A stretch of 64,000 nucleotides of DNA from Shewanella halifaxensis HAW-EB4 (GCF_000019185.1 NC_010334.1:1-64000), one strand, 5' to 3'; numbered from the stretch's first letter, positions 48,478 to 58,152 are shown. Numbers and translations: made by a program. The notes: generated from the sequence alone by a model not told the origin.

Positions 48478-49218
48478 CGCTTGGTCTGCTAATGATTTGG
48501 TGGCTACACGTTGCGGTAATAACTGTGAGGTGGGCACCAAGTCGATATTACTACTCTGCAAACGGTGTAGATTCTCATTGAGAAACTCGATTGTTTCTGG
48601 GTATGGGTGCGCTATGACCACAATATTGCGCTTAGTGTGTGCCAAAGAAATAGCATAGTTAAACTGTTTTTCTAATCCTGCTGGCGATCTATCGTTATCT
48701 AGAAATATCTCCCTTCTTAATAGTGGTACACCCATTGACTCCGCTATTGCACCTGCTCGAGTATATTTGGTCGTCATGCTATCGATAAAATATAAATTGT
48801 GCTGCTGCAACGACTCCATAACCCAACGCATGGGGCTATTAAGCTGGGTCAGCAAACTTCCCATATGATTATTAGCGCCGCTAGCGTTAGGTACGCTATT
48901 GATAGAGTCTGCTATTTGGGTCTTCAACTCTGTTTCGCTCATAGTGTTAGTTAAAGCGCCGGGACCAATAGCCTTGCCATTTAGCGCTTGCATCGGCAGG
49001 TGGACTAAAACTTCATTCCCTTGTAGGTAAGCTTCTCGGGCGAGACTTTGGCCTAATGGCGTGTGCGGCAATATAGAAAGAGTGATGTTGGCGGGCAAAC
49101 TCAACACCGCCTTATCAGATTGACGATATCCGAGATCATCAATAATGATGGCCATTTTGCTGGCGAATACACTCGAGCTTGGTAACAATAAAAAGATGAA
49201 TAATAGAAAGTAGCGCAC
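48463..49218 (-). CDS. yibQ: Divergent polysaccharide deacetylase family protein (YibQ)
   Basis: A 251-residue exported protein with a signal peptide (MRYFLLFIFLLLPSSSVFA) and a divergent NodB-like fold. Visible are KMAIIIDDLGYRQSD (two Asp of the active site), LVHLPMQALN, NNHMGSLLT and FIDSMTT. It is the last gene of gpmI-envC-ctpA-yibQ on the minus strand. Family function is not established; a cell-envelope sugar deacetylase role is plausible. Confidence 0.9.
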   Translation of the reverse strand: MRYFLLFIFLLLPSSSVFASKMAIIIDDLGYRQSDKAVLSLPANITLSILPHTPLGQSLAREAYLQGNEVLVHLPMQALNGKAIGPGALTNTMSETELKTQIADSINSVPNASGANNHMGSLLTQLNSPMRWVMESLQQHNLYFIDSMTTKYTRAGAIAESMGVPLLRREIFLDNDRSPAGLEKQFNYAISLAHTKRNIVVIAHPYPETIEFLNENLHRLQSSNIDLVPTSQLLPQRVATKSLADQALLQD

Positions 49219-49224
49219 AGGTTA

Positions 49225-50430
49225 TTATTTTTCTGCTTGAATCCATGCTATAGCCGAGCTGACCAATTTATCTTGAGCAACAGACTCACGGAGTGAATTT
49301 TTTTCGATTATAGGCATACTTTCCTCATCTGATACAGCTTCTAGTTCGATTTTTATATCTGGTTCAATACCTTTCGAGTTAATGTCTTTACCGTTTGGTG
49401 TCGTGTATTTGGCTATTGTTAGCTTAATGGCATTGCCATCCATCAGGGTCGGAATAAGACTTTGTATGGTGCCCTTGCCAAAGCTAGTTTGGCCGATTAA
49501 CTTGGCTCGACCATTTTCTTGTAAGGCTGCTGCTAGCACTTCAGATGCAGACGCAGAGCCTTTATTTATCAGTACCGATAGCGGAATGTTAGTTGCCATA
49601 GTTTGCGGTGAGGCGTAATAGTCAGAATTTGCATCGAAGAAGCGCCCCTCAGTCGCCACGATCCGTCCCTTGTCGAGGAATATGTCGGCAACGGTAATTG
49701 CTTGGTCTAGTAGCCCTCCAGGGTTATTTCTAAGGTCAAGAATAATGCCGTTTAGCTTCTCTGATTGCCAAGCTGATAGCTGTTTGACAAGCTCTTGAGT
49801 GGTATTCTCTTGAAAACTCGAAAGACGGATATAGCCAATCTGATTGTCGAGGATCTCGGCCTCGACAGAGTTTATTGCGATAAGGCTCGGACTGATGGTA
49901 ACAGAGTAGTGTACATCTGAGTTGGCTCTCACCATCTCAAGTTCAATGGGCTGGTTATCTAAGCTATGCTGCTTGATCTCATTGAGAATACTCTCTAGTT
50001 TCTCTGCGGTAACTCGTTGTTTATTGAGTTTGATGACTCGGTCACCCGGTTTAATCCCAGCCGCTTCTGCAGGTGACTCTGCGAAAGGCGTAACTATGGT
50101 AATTTGGTCGTTATCAGTCGCTATTTCAACACCAAAACCGAAGTATTCACCACTGTTGAGCTCTTGCATACTGGTAAAGGTTTGTTTATCTAGGAAGCTT
50201 GAGTAGGGATCGAGCTTATTGAAAATGCCTTCGATGGCAGCCTCTATAAGTTCCTCTTCTGTGAATTTTTGTACGTAATAGGTCTCTACAGTGTCGATGA
50301 TATCGAGAAGCACTGGGTAACTTAAGTGAGACTTATATTCTTGGGTGTGTTCTTGTCCGGATAGGGTAACCGATAACCCTAATGCTAACCCCACTGCAAG
50401 ACAGCAAAAGTAACGAATGCACTGTGACAT
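49225..50430 (-). CDS. ctpA: Carboxy-terminal processing peptidase, S41 family
   Basis: A 401-residue periplasmic serine protease of the tail-specific (CtpA) type. It has an N-terminal hydrophobic signal (YFCCLAVGLALGLSVTL), a PDZ domain (GVEIATDNDQITIVTPFAE, residues about 95-170), and the catalytic core LINKGSASASEVLAAALQ (Ser, about 293) with GQTSFGKGTIQSL (Lys, about 318). It lies between envC and yibQ, so it may process envelope proteins that act with amidase activators. Gap to yibQ is 6 bases. Confidence 0.94.
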   Translation of the reverse strand: MSQCIRYFCCLAVGLALGLSVTLSGQEHTQEYKSHLSYPVLLDIIDTVETYYVQKFTEEELIEAAIEGIFNKLDPYSSFLDKQTFTSMQELNSGEYFGFGVEIATDNDQITIVTPFAESPAEAAGIKPGDRVIKLNKQRVTAEKLESILNEIKQHSLDNQPIELEMVRANSDVHYSVTISPSLIAINSVEAEILDNQIGYIRLSSFQENTTQELVKQLSAWQSEKLNGIILDLRNNPGGLLDQAITVADIFLDKGRIVATEGRFFDANSDYYASPQTMATNIPLSVLINKGSASASEVLAAALQENGRAKLIGQTSFGKGTIQSLIPTLMDGNAIKLTIAKYTTPNGKDINSKGIEPDIKIELEAVSDEESMPIIEKNSLRESVAQDKLVSSAIAWIQAEK

Positions 50431-50463
50431 ATTAACCCCTCATATATTAAGGGGTTATATGGT

Positions 50464-51597
50464 CTAACGTTTGCAATACCTTGCAGGATCGACAGCTTGC
50501 CCCTTGTGCCTTACTTCAAAGTATAGGCCAGGCTCTGTCTGTCCACCCGAACGCCCGACTAAAGCAACCGGTTCTCCTTTGCTAACAGAGTCACCCGCGC
50601 TCTTTAGTAATGCTTGTGCATGACCGTATAAACTCATGTAGCCTTTACCGTGATCGACCACTAAAACCATACCAAAGCCGCGTAGCCAATCGGCATAAAT
50701 CACCTTACCGCCAGCAATTGCGCTCACATTTTGGCCTTCATCGGCTGAAATGATGACGCCTTTCCACTTCACCTGGCCGGAGCGTCTACTACCAAAGGCT
50801 GATTTTATATGCCCCTTGGTGGGCCACTTTAGCTTGTTACGGCTAGATAGTCCTTCGTATGACGGGTTGTTCTTCATTGCAAGTAAGGCTTGCTCGACCA
50901 CCCTCTTAAGGCTGGCTTCTTCAATTTGTAGTTGCTCTAGTTTTGCACCGCTATTGTTTAAGGTTCTTTGCAGTTGTGTCAGAGTATTCTGTCTTTGCGA
51001 CTGTTCTTGATTGAGCTTTTTAGCTTGCTGCTGCTGTTCAAGCACCAGCTGATTCAGACGATTTTGTTGTTCTTGCTGATCCGCTTGAATTTGGTCTAAC
51101 TCTTTTAAGGTTGTCTGTAATTGGTTTATTGAGTCGATACGAGCATTATTCAAATATTGATAATAAGCCAGAAGGCGCTCAATACTTGCTGGGGACTGCT
51201 GATTTAACAGCATTTTTGTGTAATCGTGATTTCCTGCTAAATAGGCACTCGCGAGTTGATTTGACAGTGATTTTTGTTGTGCTTTTTTTAGTTTATCTAA
51301 TTGAACATGTTTTCTGTCTAGTTCAGCAATTTTCTTATCAGTTTTAGCTAGAGCTTGCTTGGTGGTGTTTACTTTTCTTGCTGCTTGAGCAATCGCTTTT
51401 TCATCATCTTTCAATAAAGAGACCAATCGCTCCCTTTGTTTACTGGTATTTTTAACCGCAGACTGTTGCTTGTTTATCTGCACTTGAATCGATTTTAGCT
51501 CAGACTGACGACGCTCTAGATCCGTTGCGTTAACCGTTAAAGGAAGTGATAGAAAGCCAGCAATAATGCTGGCTTTTATAAAAAATCGAATGTTCAC
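50464..51597 (-). CDS. envC: Murein hydrolase activator EnvC
   Basis: EnvC is a periplasmic activator of the division amidases AmiA and AmiB. The 377-residue product (E. coli 419) has a signal peptide (IKASIIAGFLSLPLTVNA), a long coiled coil from about 25 to 250 (Q- and K-rich), and a degenerate LytM domain at the C-terminus: GVIISADEGQNVSAIAGGKV, VVDHGKGYMSLYGH, GLYFEVRHKGQAVDPA. The first metal-ligand motif is altered (KGVIISAD), which fits an activator rather than an enzyme. Start is GTG at 51597, only 5 bases from a MITE-like element that forms its upstream region. Confidence 0.94.
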   Translation of the reverse strand: MNIRFFIKASIIAGFLSLPLTVNATDLERRQSELKSIQVQINKQQSAVKNTSKQRERLVSLLKDDEKAIAQAARKVNTTKQALAKTDKKIAELDRKHVQLDKLKKAQQKSLSNQLASAYLAGNHDYTKMLLNQQSPASIERLLAYYQYLNNARIDSINQLQTTLKELDQIQADQQEQQNRLNQLVLEQQQQAKKLNQEQSQRQNTLTQLQRTLNNSGAKLEQLQIEEASLKRVVEQALLAMKNNPSYEGLSSRNKLKWPTKGHIKSAFGSRRSGQVKWKGVIISADEGQNVSAIAGGKVIYADWLRGFGMVLVVDHGKGYMSLYGHAQALLKSAGDSVSKGEPVALVGRSGGQTEPGLYFEVRHKGQAVDPARYCKR

Positions 51598-51602
51598 GTG
51601 TT

Positions 51603-51868
51603 ATACCAATTCCATTAAATAGTTGCTCATTCAGCGGGAATTAAAATCACTTTAGACAAGCAAGTGGCTTGTAGCTAATAGTGATTCTATATTGAAAGCC
51701 ACATGTGCCGTATTAAGTGATTTTAAACCCGCACAGCGTGAGCTTCTCAGGACTTTCACTGCTGCGTTGCATTGTCTCAAAAGGGATAACCATTTCTTCC
51801 ACAATGCGCCTTGAATTGAAAGCCCTGAGAAAGCTCTGAATTGAGCACATCTTTAGTGGAGTTGGTAT
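51603..51868 (-). repeat. MITE-like element, copy 2 (266 bp), filling the gpmI-envC gap
   Basis: Ends are ATACCAATTCCA (51603-51614) and TGGAGTTGGTAT (51857-51868), 11 of 12 bases inverted-complementary. Reversed, it aligns with the element at 15541-15805: CGCCTTGAATT at 51807-51817 and CTGCGTT at 51762-51768 are 51 and 100 bases from the end, against 50 and 100 in copy 1. It ends 1 base from the gpmI stop and 5 bases from the envC GTG. Confidence 0.78.
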
Positions 51869-51869
51869 A

Positions 51870-53414
51870 TTACTCTTTGAGTTGTATTATTGAGCGGCCT
51901 GTCATCTCTGCAGGCACTTCTTGTCCCATTAAGGTTAACATAGTCGGCGCTAAATCACTCAAACGTCCACCTTTTTCGATCTCTGCGTCACGTCCAACAT
52001 AGATTAATGGTACTAACTCACTAGTGTGGGCGGTGTGTGCTTGACCGGTTGACTCATCGGTCATTTGCTCGGCATTGCCGTGATCGGCGGTAATTAAGCA
52101 CTCTCCACCGACTTTCTCTAGCGCTTCGACAATACGACCAATACAGCTATCGACAGCTTCACAGGCTTTTACTGCTGCATCGAAGTTACCAGTATGACCC
52201 ACCATGTCACCGTTAGGGTAGTTACAGATGATGACATCGTATTGTGTTGACTCGATAGCTTCCACTAACTTATCGGTCAATTCTACTGAACTCATCTCTG
52301 GTTGCAGGTCATAAGTCGCAACTTTAGGAGATTGAACCAGAATGCGATCTTCGCCCTTGAACGGCTCCTCTTTACCGCCGTTGAAGAAGAAAGTCACATG
52401 AGCATACTTTTCTGTTTCAGAGATACGTAGCTGAGTCAGATCTCGATTCTGTAGCGTCTCACCTAGCGTATTAACCAAGTCGCTTGATGGATAAGCGATA
52501 GCGGCTTTTATATCGGCGGCATATTCAGTTAGCATCACGAAATTAATTTTCGGCGTGACCGCTCGCTTGAAACCATCAAAGTCGGCATTTATAAAGCTGC
52601 GGGTAATTTGACGGGCACGATCGGCACGAAAATTCATGAAAATCAGCGCATCATTATCTTCTAGTTTTATGATGTTGCCCTGTGCATCGGGAATCGCGGT
52701 ACTACCAACAAACTCATCATTTTCATCACGAGTATAAGCAGCTTCGATACCTTCGACTGCACTGGTTGCTTGGTGCAGACCTTTGCCTTCCGTGATCAGT
52801 TCATAGGCTTGTGATACACGATCCCAGCGATTGTCTCTGTCCATGGCGTAATAACGCCCTATTAGAGAGGCTACCTGCCCAGTGCCTAAGGTCTTGAATA
52901 GCTCTTCAAAGTGAGCAAGTCCTGGCTTCGCGCTGCGAGGCGGGGTATCGCGACCATCTAAAAAGGCATGCAGATAAACTTTCTTGGCACCACGCTTCAC
53001 CGATAGACGGCACATAGCTTCGATATGATCTTGGTGACTGTGAACGCCGCCAGGAGACAAAAGCCCCATGATATGAACTGCAGCATCAGCCTTGATCGCA
53101 TCATCGATGGCCTTGATTAGAGTCGGATTAGTATCAAACTCGCCATCATCGATAGCCTTGCTAATGCGAGTTAGCTCTTGATAAACGATGCGGCCAGAGC
53201 CAATGTTGATGTGGCCGACTTCAGAATTACCCATTTGGCCATCAGGTAGACCAACATCGATGCCTGAACCTGAGATTAAACTATTTGGATATTTGGCAGT
53301 TAACTGGTCTAGAACCGGTGTGTTGGCATGAAAAACAGCATTTTTCTGTGTGTTTTCACGGTAACCCCAGCCATCGAGGATCAGCAGTGCCAGTGGGCGT
53401 TTGCGTGTCATCAT
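51870..53414 (-). CDS. gpmI: 2,3-bisphosphoglycerate-independent phosphoglycerate mutase
   Basis: GpmI (GpmM) interconverts 3- and 2-phosphoglycerate in glycolysis and gluconeogenesis using two Mn ions. The 514-residue length equals E. coli GpmI. It starts MMTRKRPLALLILDGWGYREN (metal Asp), with the phosphoserine motif GLPDGQMGNSEVGHINIGSG (Ser about 64), HIMGLLSPGGVHSHQDHI, HAFLDGRDTPPRSA and ITADHGNAEQM. The ATG could be 53414 or 53411. It is divergent from yibN and is the first gene of the gpmI-envC-ctpA-yibQ block. Confidence 0.97.
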   Translation of the reverse strand: MMTRKRPLALLILDGWGYRENTQKNAVFHANTPVLDQLTAKYPNSLISGSGIDVGLPDGQMGNSEVGHINIGSGRIVYQELTRISKAIDDGEFDTNPTLIKAIDDAIKADAAVHIMGLLSPGGVHSHQDHIEAMCRLSVKRGAKKVYLHAFLDGRDTPPRSAKPGLAHFEELFKTLGTGQVASLIGRYYAMDRDNRWDRVSQAYELITEGKGLHQATSAVEGIEAAYTRDENDEFVGSTAIPDAQGNIIKLEDNDALIFMNFRADRARQITRSFINADFDGFKRAVTPKINFVMLTEYAADIKAAIAYPSSDLVNTLGETLQNRDLTQLRISETEKYAHVTFFFNGGKEEPFKGEDRILVQSPKVATYDLQPEMSSVELTDKLVEAIESTQYDVIICNYPNGDMVGHTGNFDAAVKACEAVDSCIGRIVEALEKVGGECLITADHGNAEQMTDESTGQAHTAHTSELVPLIYVGRDAEIEKGGRLSDLAPTMLTLMGQEVPAEMTGRSIIQLKE

Positions 53415-53652
53415 GGTAGTACCTTTAAGTTTAAAAAATAAGATTGAAATCGGAATTGGTTAAATATTACTACCAATTGCAGTACCGCATAAAGAAATTT
53501 ACCTAGATTGCTGTTATCGAATTGCATGATAGGGACTAATTCAAGCCTGCTTACGGGCGTCAAGCGTGACTAACGCTCTGTATTCTGTCTCAAGCAATGG
53601 TATACTCTGTGCCCTCATTATATTTGGCCCTGAAAATAGTAGGCAGTTAACG

Positions 53653-54087
53653 ATGCAAGAATATATGGAATTTTTTAAAGCGAACCCGATGTTAAGTGTG
53701 GCTTGGGTTGGTTTGTTTATCGGACTTATCGTCATAACGATTAAGACAAGTGTTTCTAAAGTTAAAAATGTTGATCATCAAGAAGCGACTATGATGATCA
53801 ACAAACAAGACGCTAAAGTGGTTGATGTGCGCGGGAAAGAAGAGTTTAAGAAGGGTCATATCGTTGGCGCTATCAACCTACCGCTAGCCGATATAAAAAA
53901 TAATCAGCTTAAAACCCTTGAAAACTCAAAAGCGAGTCCCATTATAATGGTATGCAACGCTGGCATGACTTCGTCTCAAGCTGCTCAACTGATGGTTAAG
54001 CACGGTTTTGAAAACGTGACTAATCTGAAAGGTGGTATGGGTGAATGGCAGTCAAATAATTTGCCTGTTTCAAAAAGCAAAAGATAG
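53653..54087 (+). CDS. yibN: Rhodanese-like membrane-anchored protein YibN
   Basis: A 144-residue protein with an N-terminal membrane segment (PMLSVAWVGLFIGLIVITIK, about 12-31) and a rhodanese domain (VVDVRGKEEFKKGHIVGAINLP, then the active-site loop VCNAGMTSSQAA with Cys about 105). E. coli YibN is in the same place, between gpmI and grxC-secB. The frame extends to 53566, but ATG 53653 matches YibN; the ribosome-binding site is weak. Sulfur-transfer function is inferred from the fold. Confidence 0.9.
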   Translation: MQEYMEFFKANPMLSVAWVGLFIGLIVITIKTSVSKVKNVDHQEATMMINKQDAKVVDVRGKEEFKKGHIVGAINLPLADIKNNQLKTLENSKASPIIMVCNAGMTSSQAAQLMVKHGFENVTNLKGGMGEWQSNNLPVSKSKR

Positions 54088-54317
54088 AAGTGTTGGTGTA
54101 GCCATTGTTTTTTTGTTGAGAAATTGATTAGAGTGTTAGCTCTCAACTTATTATGGTTACCGGCATTGAACTGAGGGGAAGCTCCCTCCAAAAAAGCGTC
54201 TGTTGACTAAATAAATCAAGAACCGGGACAGTAAATTAGGTGTTTACCTAAGCTTACCAAGCCCTGAGACTGGCTCTTTTTAAGTAGCCTCATTAACTTT
54301 TTTAAAGGTAGGATAGT
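54088..54317. other. yibN-secB intergenic region without a gene
   Basis: In E. coli and many relatives grxC (glutaredoxin 3) lies here; I find no glutaredoxin CPYC frame. Inverted repeats are visible (GTTGAGA / TCTCAAC, and GAGGG-GAAGCT-CCCTC followed by A residues). It should hold the secB promoter and an AAAGGTAGGA ribosome-binding site. Confidence 0.5.
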
Positions 54318-54803
54318 ATGGCTGAAGTAGCAAACAACGAACAACAAGGTCCACAATTCAACATTCAACGTGTTTACACAAAAGATATCTCTTTTGAAAC
54401 ACCAAACAGCCCAGCTGTTTTCCAAAAAGAGTGGAACCCAGAAGTTAAGCTTGATCTAGATACTCGCAGCAACAAACTATCTGATGACGTATATGAAGTT
54501 GTACTGTCTTTGACTGTTACAGCTAAGAACGGCGAAGAAACTGCATTCTTATGTGAAGTTCAGCAAGCGGGTATCTTCGCTATCGCTGGTCTAACTGAAC
54601 AGCAGCTAGCTCACTCTCTAGGTGCATACTGCCCTAACGTTCTTTTCCCATATGCTCGTGAAGCAATTGGTAGCTTAGTTAGCCGTGGTACTTTCCCACA
54701 ACTAAACCTAGCACCAGTTAACTTTGACGCACTATTTGCTCAGTATGTTCAACAGCGTCAAGCTGCAGCAGCTGATGCACCAGCAGAAGAAGCTAACGCT
54801 TAA
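54318..54803 (+). CDS. secB: Protein-export chaperone SecB
   Basis: SecB is a tetrameric cytosolic chaperone that keeps presecretory proteins unfolded and hands them to SecA. The 161-residue product (E. coli 155) contains [38 protein letters not shown] and [23 protein letters not shown], the SecB signatures, followed by a short Ala/Glu-rich tail. Start ATG has AGGTAGGATAGT before it. gpsA follows after four bases, as in most gammaproteobacteria. Confidence 0.97.
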
Positions 54804-54807
54804 TCGC

Positions 54808-55827
54808 ATGAAAAACACTGCCGACATTACGGTACTGGGGGCGGGCTCTTACGGGACCGCCCTTGCCATTTCTTTAGCGAGTAATGGCCACAGAACCATG
54901 CTTTGGGGACACGAACCCGAGCACATAGAAAACCTGAAAAACGACAAGTCTAACGAAGCGTTTTTACCGGGTATTCCACTTCCTGACCTGCTGATCCCTG
55001 AAGCTGATTTAGCGACGGCTCTAGCTGCATCTAATAATGTACTAGTGGTCGTACCTAGCCATGTATTTGGTTTGGTACTGAGCCAAGCCAAACCGCTTCT
55101 GCGTAAAGATTCGCGTATTGTTTGGGCTACTAAAGGCCTAGAGCCTGAGACTGGCCGTTTAATACAAGATGTTGCCCGCGAAGTGTTAGGCGATGAGTAT
55201 CCATTAGCTGTGTTATCGGGACCGACTTTTGCAAAAGAACTTGCTGCAGGCATGCCGACTGCGATTTCGATTGCGGGTACCGATCCTCAATTCACTAAAG
55301 ATTTAGTTGAATTGCTGCACAGCCCTAAGCGTTTGCGTGTCTACGCCAATGATGACTTTATTGGTCTGCAATTGGGCGGCGCAGTTAAAAACGTTATTGC
55401 TATTGGCGCGGGTCTTTCTGATGGTATCGGTTTTGGCGCTAATGCTAGAACGGCTCTTATCACCCGCGGCCTAGTTGAGTTGACTCGACTCGGTGAGGCT
55501 ATGGGGGCACAAGCCTCTACCTTTATGGGAATGGCCGGACTCGGTGATTTGGTACTAACGTGTACCGATAACCAGTCTCGTAATCGTCGCTTCGGTTTAG
55601 CATTGGGCAAAGGCTCAGATGTTGAAGCGGCTCAAGAAGAGATTGGCCAAGTGGTTGAAGGTTATCGCAACACTAAAGAGGTTTACACGCTAGCTAAGCG
55701 TTTAGGCGTCGAGATGCCGATTACCGAGCAGGTTTACCAAGTTCTGTATAAGGGTAAGTCTCCAGTAGATGCTGCTAAAGAGCTGCTCAGTCGTGAGCAG
55801 AAGTCTGAGACATCGTCGGCAGAATAG
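54808..55827 (+). CDS. gpsA: Glycerol-3-phosphate dehydrogenase [NAD(P)+]
   Basis: GpsA makes sn-glycerol-3-phosphate from dihydroxyacetone phosphate for phospholipid synthesis. The 339-residue product (E. coli 339) begins MKNTADITVLGAGSYGTALA, the NAD fold, with VLSGPTFAKELAAGMPTA, QLGGAVKNVIAIGAG (catalytic Lys) and MGMAGLGDLVLTCTDNQSRN. The frame extends back to 54724 within secB, but ATG 54808 is four bases after the secB stop and matches the family. Confidence 0.97.
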   Translation: MKNTADITVLGAGSYGTALAISLASNGHRTMLWGHEPEHIENLKNDKSNEAFLPGIPLPDLLIPEADLATALAASNNVLVVVPSHVFGLVLSQAKPLLRKDSRIVWATKGLEPETGRLIQDVAREVLGDEYPLAVLSGPTFAKELAAGMPTAISIAGTDPQFTKDLVELLHSPKRLRVYANDDFIGLQLGGAVKNVIAIGAGLSDGIGFGANARTALITRGLVELTRLGEAMGAQASTFMGMAGLGDLVLTCTDNQSRNRRFGLALGKGSDVEAAQEEIGQVVEGYRNTKEVYTLAKRLGVEMPITEQVYQVLYKGKSPVDAAKELLSREQKSETSSAE

Positions 55828-55866
55828 TGTTTTAGCTATTAGACTGAACAACTTATAGAGTTGATT

Positions 55867-55893
55867 AAAACCGAAGCCTAGCTTCGGTTTTTT
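55867..55893 (+). terminator. Intrinsic terminator after gpsA
   Basis: AAAACCGAAGC / GCTTCGGTTTT with loop CTA, and a T run. Confidence 0.9.
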
Positions 55894-56079
55894 GTTTTTC
55901 AGCGTCAGCTCTCATTGGGATTAGCACTTGCCTGAACAAATCCCACCTCTTGCCGTCTATGGTGCAGATGTTGGTAGTGGCATAAGTACTTCCCTGTATA
56001 GAAAACAGTGCTAAAATGGCGCCCTTTTTTATACCTAGCGTTTACGGACGATAGATAGAGCTTATTTAGGAGTTTTCGA

Positions 56080-57264
56080 GTGAAACATCATGACGTCATC
56101 ATTATTGGTGCTGGAGCCGCTGGCCTAATGTGCGCTGCGACTGCGGGTTACCGTGGTCGAGATGTATTGGTGCTCGATAACGCTAAGCAAGCGGGTCGCA
56201 AAATTCTTATTAGTGGTGGTGGCCGCTGTAACTTCACCAATCAAAAGGTTGAGCCTGCAAACTTTATTTGTAGTAACCACCACTTTGTAAAGTCAGCCCT
56301 TGCGCGTTACCGCTCGAGTGACTTTATCGAACTAGTTGAACGCCACGGTATTGAGTATCACGAACGCGATCACGGCCAGCTGTTTTGTAATGACTCGGCC
56401 AAAGAGATCGTCACCATGCTGCTTACCGAGTGTGAGTGGGCTGGCGCGCAGATTAAATTACGCACTGAAATCAGTGAGATCACTAAAAATAGCGAAGGTC
56501 TGTTTGAAGTCTTGACCGATAAAGAGCACTACAGCTGTCAATCGCTAGTTATCGCAACGGGTGGTCTGTCTATGCCAAAGCTTGGTGCCTCACCTTATGG
56601 TTACCATATTGCGGAGCAGTTTGGCCTAAAGGTATTGTCGACTCATGCTGGTCTCGTGCCTTTTACATGGCATAGTGAGCAAAAGCAGCGCTTTGAGCCG
56701 CTATCGGGTATTGCGGTGCCAAGTACCATTACCGCTAAAGATGGTACGCAGTTTAGTGAAGCGCTTTTATTCACTCATCGAGGCTTATCGGGTCCGACCA
56801 TTTTGCAGATCTCTAATTACTGGAACCCTGGCGAGGCGATCAGTATCAACCTTCTGCCGGGTGAGGATGTACGCGCTAAGATCCAACAAGCACTTGAAGC
56901 TAGCCCGAAACAGAGCTTGCGTAATGCCTTGTCACAATGGTTGCCTAAGCGTTTAGTCGAAGTGCTATTTGACGAGAGCTTGCTTAATAAAGCTCTCAAT
57001 CAACTTGTGCATGCCGAGCGTGAACAGTTAGCGCTGGATCTTGAGTCATGGACATTAGTGATGAATGGCACCGAGGGCTATCGCACCGCAGAGGTTACAT
57101 TAGGCGGCATCGATACCGATGAATTGTCGTCAAAAACCATGGAAGCCAAGTCTGTCCCTGGCTTATTTTTTGCCGGTGAAGTGATGGACGTCAGTGGCTG
57201 GCTGGGAGGCTTTAATTTCCAGTGGGCTTGGAGCTCGGGCGTTGCGGCTGGACAGGCCGCATAA
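56080..57264 (+). CDS. YhiN/HI0933-family flavoprotein
   Basis: A 394-residue NAD(P)/FAD-dependent oxidoreductase of the HI0933-like family, whose substrate is unknown. It starts with GTG at 56080 preceded by TTTAGGAG. FAD-binding sequences are DVIIIGAGAAGLMCAATAGYRG, GRKILISGGGRCNFTNQ and LVIATGGLSMPKLGASPYGYHIAEQ; the C-terminal VTLGGIDTDELSSKTME and VMDVSGWLGGFNFQWAWSSG are signatures. It stands alone, with own terminator upstream and a promoter likely at 56010-56030. Confidence 0.93.
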   Translation: MKHHDVIIIGAGAAGLMCAATAGYRGRDVLVLDNAKQAGRKILISGGGRCNFTNQKVEPANFICSNHHFVKSALARYRSSDFIELVERHGIEYHERDHGQLFCNDSAKEIVTMLLTECEWAGAQIKLRTEISEITKNSEGLFEVLTDKEHYSCQSLVIATGGLSMPKLGASPYGYHIAEQFGLKVLSTHAGLVPFTWHSEQKQRFEPLSGIAVPSTITAKDGTQFSEALLFTHRGLSGPTILQISNYWNPGEAISINLLPGEDVRAKIQQALEASPKQSLRNALSQWLPKRLVEVLFDESLLNKALNQLVHAEREQLALDLESWTLVMNGTEGYRTAEVTLGGIDTDELSSKTMEAKSVPGLFFAGEVMDVSGWLGGFNFQWAWSSGVAAGQAA

Positions 57265-57526
57265 GCAGTACAGTAGCATTCTCCTTTGCACACCTCTTCT
57301 GGGTATCTAGCTTTAATCGGTTAGATACCGTTTTACATCTCCCATCTTAGAGTCCTAAGTGATCAAAATAATCGTCTGAGGCTAAATGTTGAGCATTGAT
57401 AGCTGGCGCTCAACTCTGTATCGTATTGATTATTCATGGGGGACTCCGCTTTCTTAACTCTTTAGATAAGCTTATTGCAAAGAAGAACACCCCCTATTAT
57501 TTAAGTAAGAAATGGATGTATTACTT

Positions 57527-58129
57527 ATGAAAAAGCTTATTGCGGCGAGCATATTGGTTTCGCTCTCCTCTGCTGCGAGTGCGGATGAGCAAGAAACACT
57601 TGATATGAGCGATCCTACCGCCGTCTATTCTTCGCTGGGCATTTCAGTCGATACGAGAGAAGACCTTGATGTGAATGGTGGCTTTGCTTGGGGTGTGAAT
57701 CAGCTACTGATTGAAACTAAGGGGGGAGGAGACTCTGTTAGTCTGACCTATGCCAGAATGACGGAAGGTTCGGGCTTGTATGCCGAGACCACCTTTAATA
57801 AAGATCTGCGCTCAGTCAATGCTGGTTATATTACGACGTTTTCACTGGCCGAAAGCATGAAGCTCTACCCTGTGATTATGGGGGGATATATCAATGATGA
57901 AGTCAGTGATGATGTGACACCGATTATGAGTACTGGGTTTTATTTTAGATATAACTTCGGATCAGGTTTTCATCTAGGTGTCGATCCCTTCTACACCATA
58001 GGTACCGATAGTTTTGACTCCTTTGTCGTCGACACCTTTTTGGGGTATCAGTATAAGAGCCACCGTTTTCGTGTCGGTATCGACGAGGATAAAGAGGTGA
58101 GTCTAGAGTACAAGATCGCCTTCTTCTAG
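57527..58129 (+). CDS. Probable outer-membrane beta-barrel protein
   Basis: I recognise no family. The 200-residue product has a signal peptide (KKLIAASILVSLSSAASA, cleaved before DEQET) and an alternating-hydrophobic, aromatic-rich pattern with terminal IAFF that fits a small porin-like beta-barrel (ending in Phe). Start taken at ATG 57527, because it leaves a clean signal peptide; ATG 57512 is a longer alternative. It stands alone before an exporter cluster and may share its promoter region. Confidence 0.65.
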   Translation: MKKLIAASILVSLSSAASADEQETLDMSDPTAVYSSLGISVDTREDLDVNGGFAWGVNQLLIETKGGGDSVSLTYARMTEGSGLYAETTFNKDLRSVNAGYITTFSLAESMKLYPVIMGGYINDEVSDDVTPIMSTGFYFRYNFGSGFHLGVDPFYTIGTDSFDSFVVDTFLGYQYKSHRFRVGIDEDKEVSLEYKIAFF

Positions 58130-58152
58130 AAACCCTGTCTATTATTAGTTTT

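Noticed and set aside
51590..51602. Sequence TTCACGTGTT at the envC start as a possible parS site
   Set aside because: It matches only part of the palindrome and overlaps the start codon.
54724..54807. Longer gpsA frame overlapping secB
   Set aside because: The extension is secB read in another frame; ATG 54808 fits the family.
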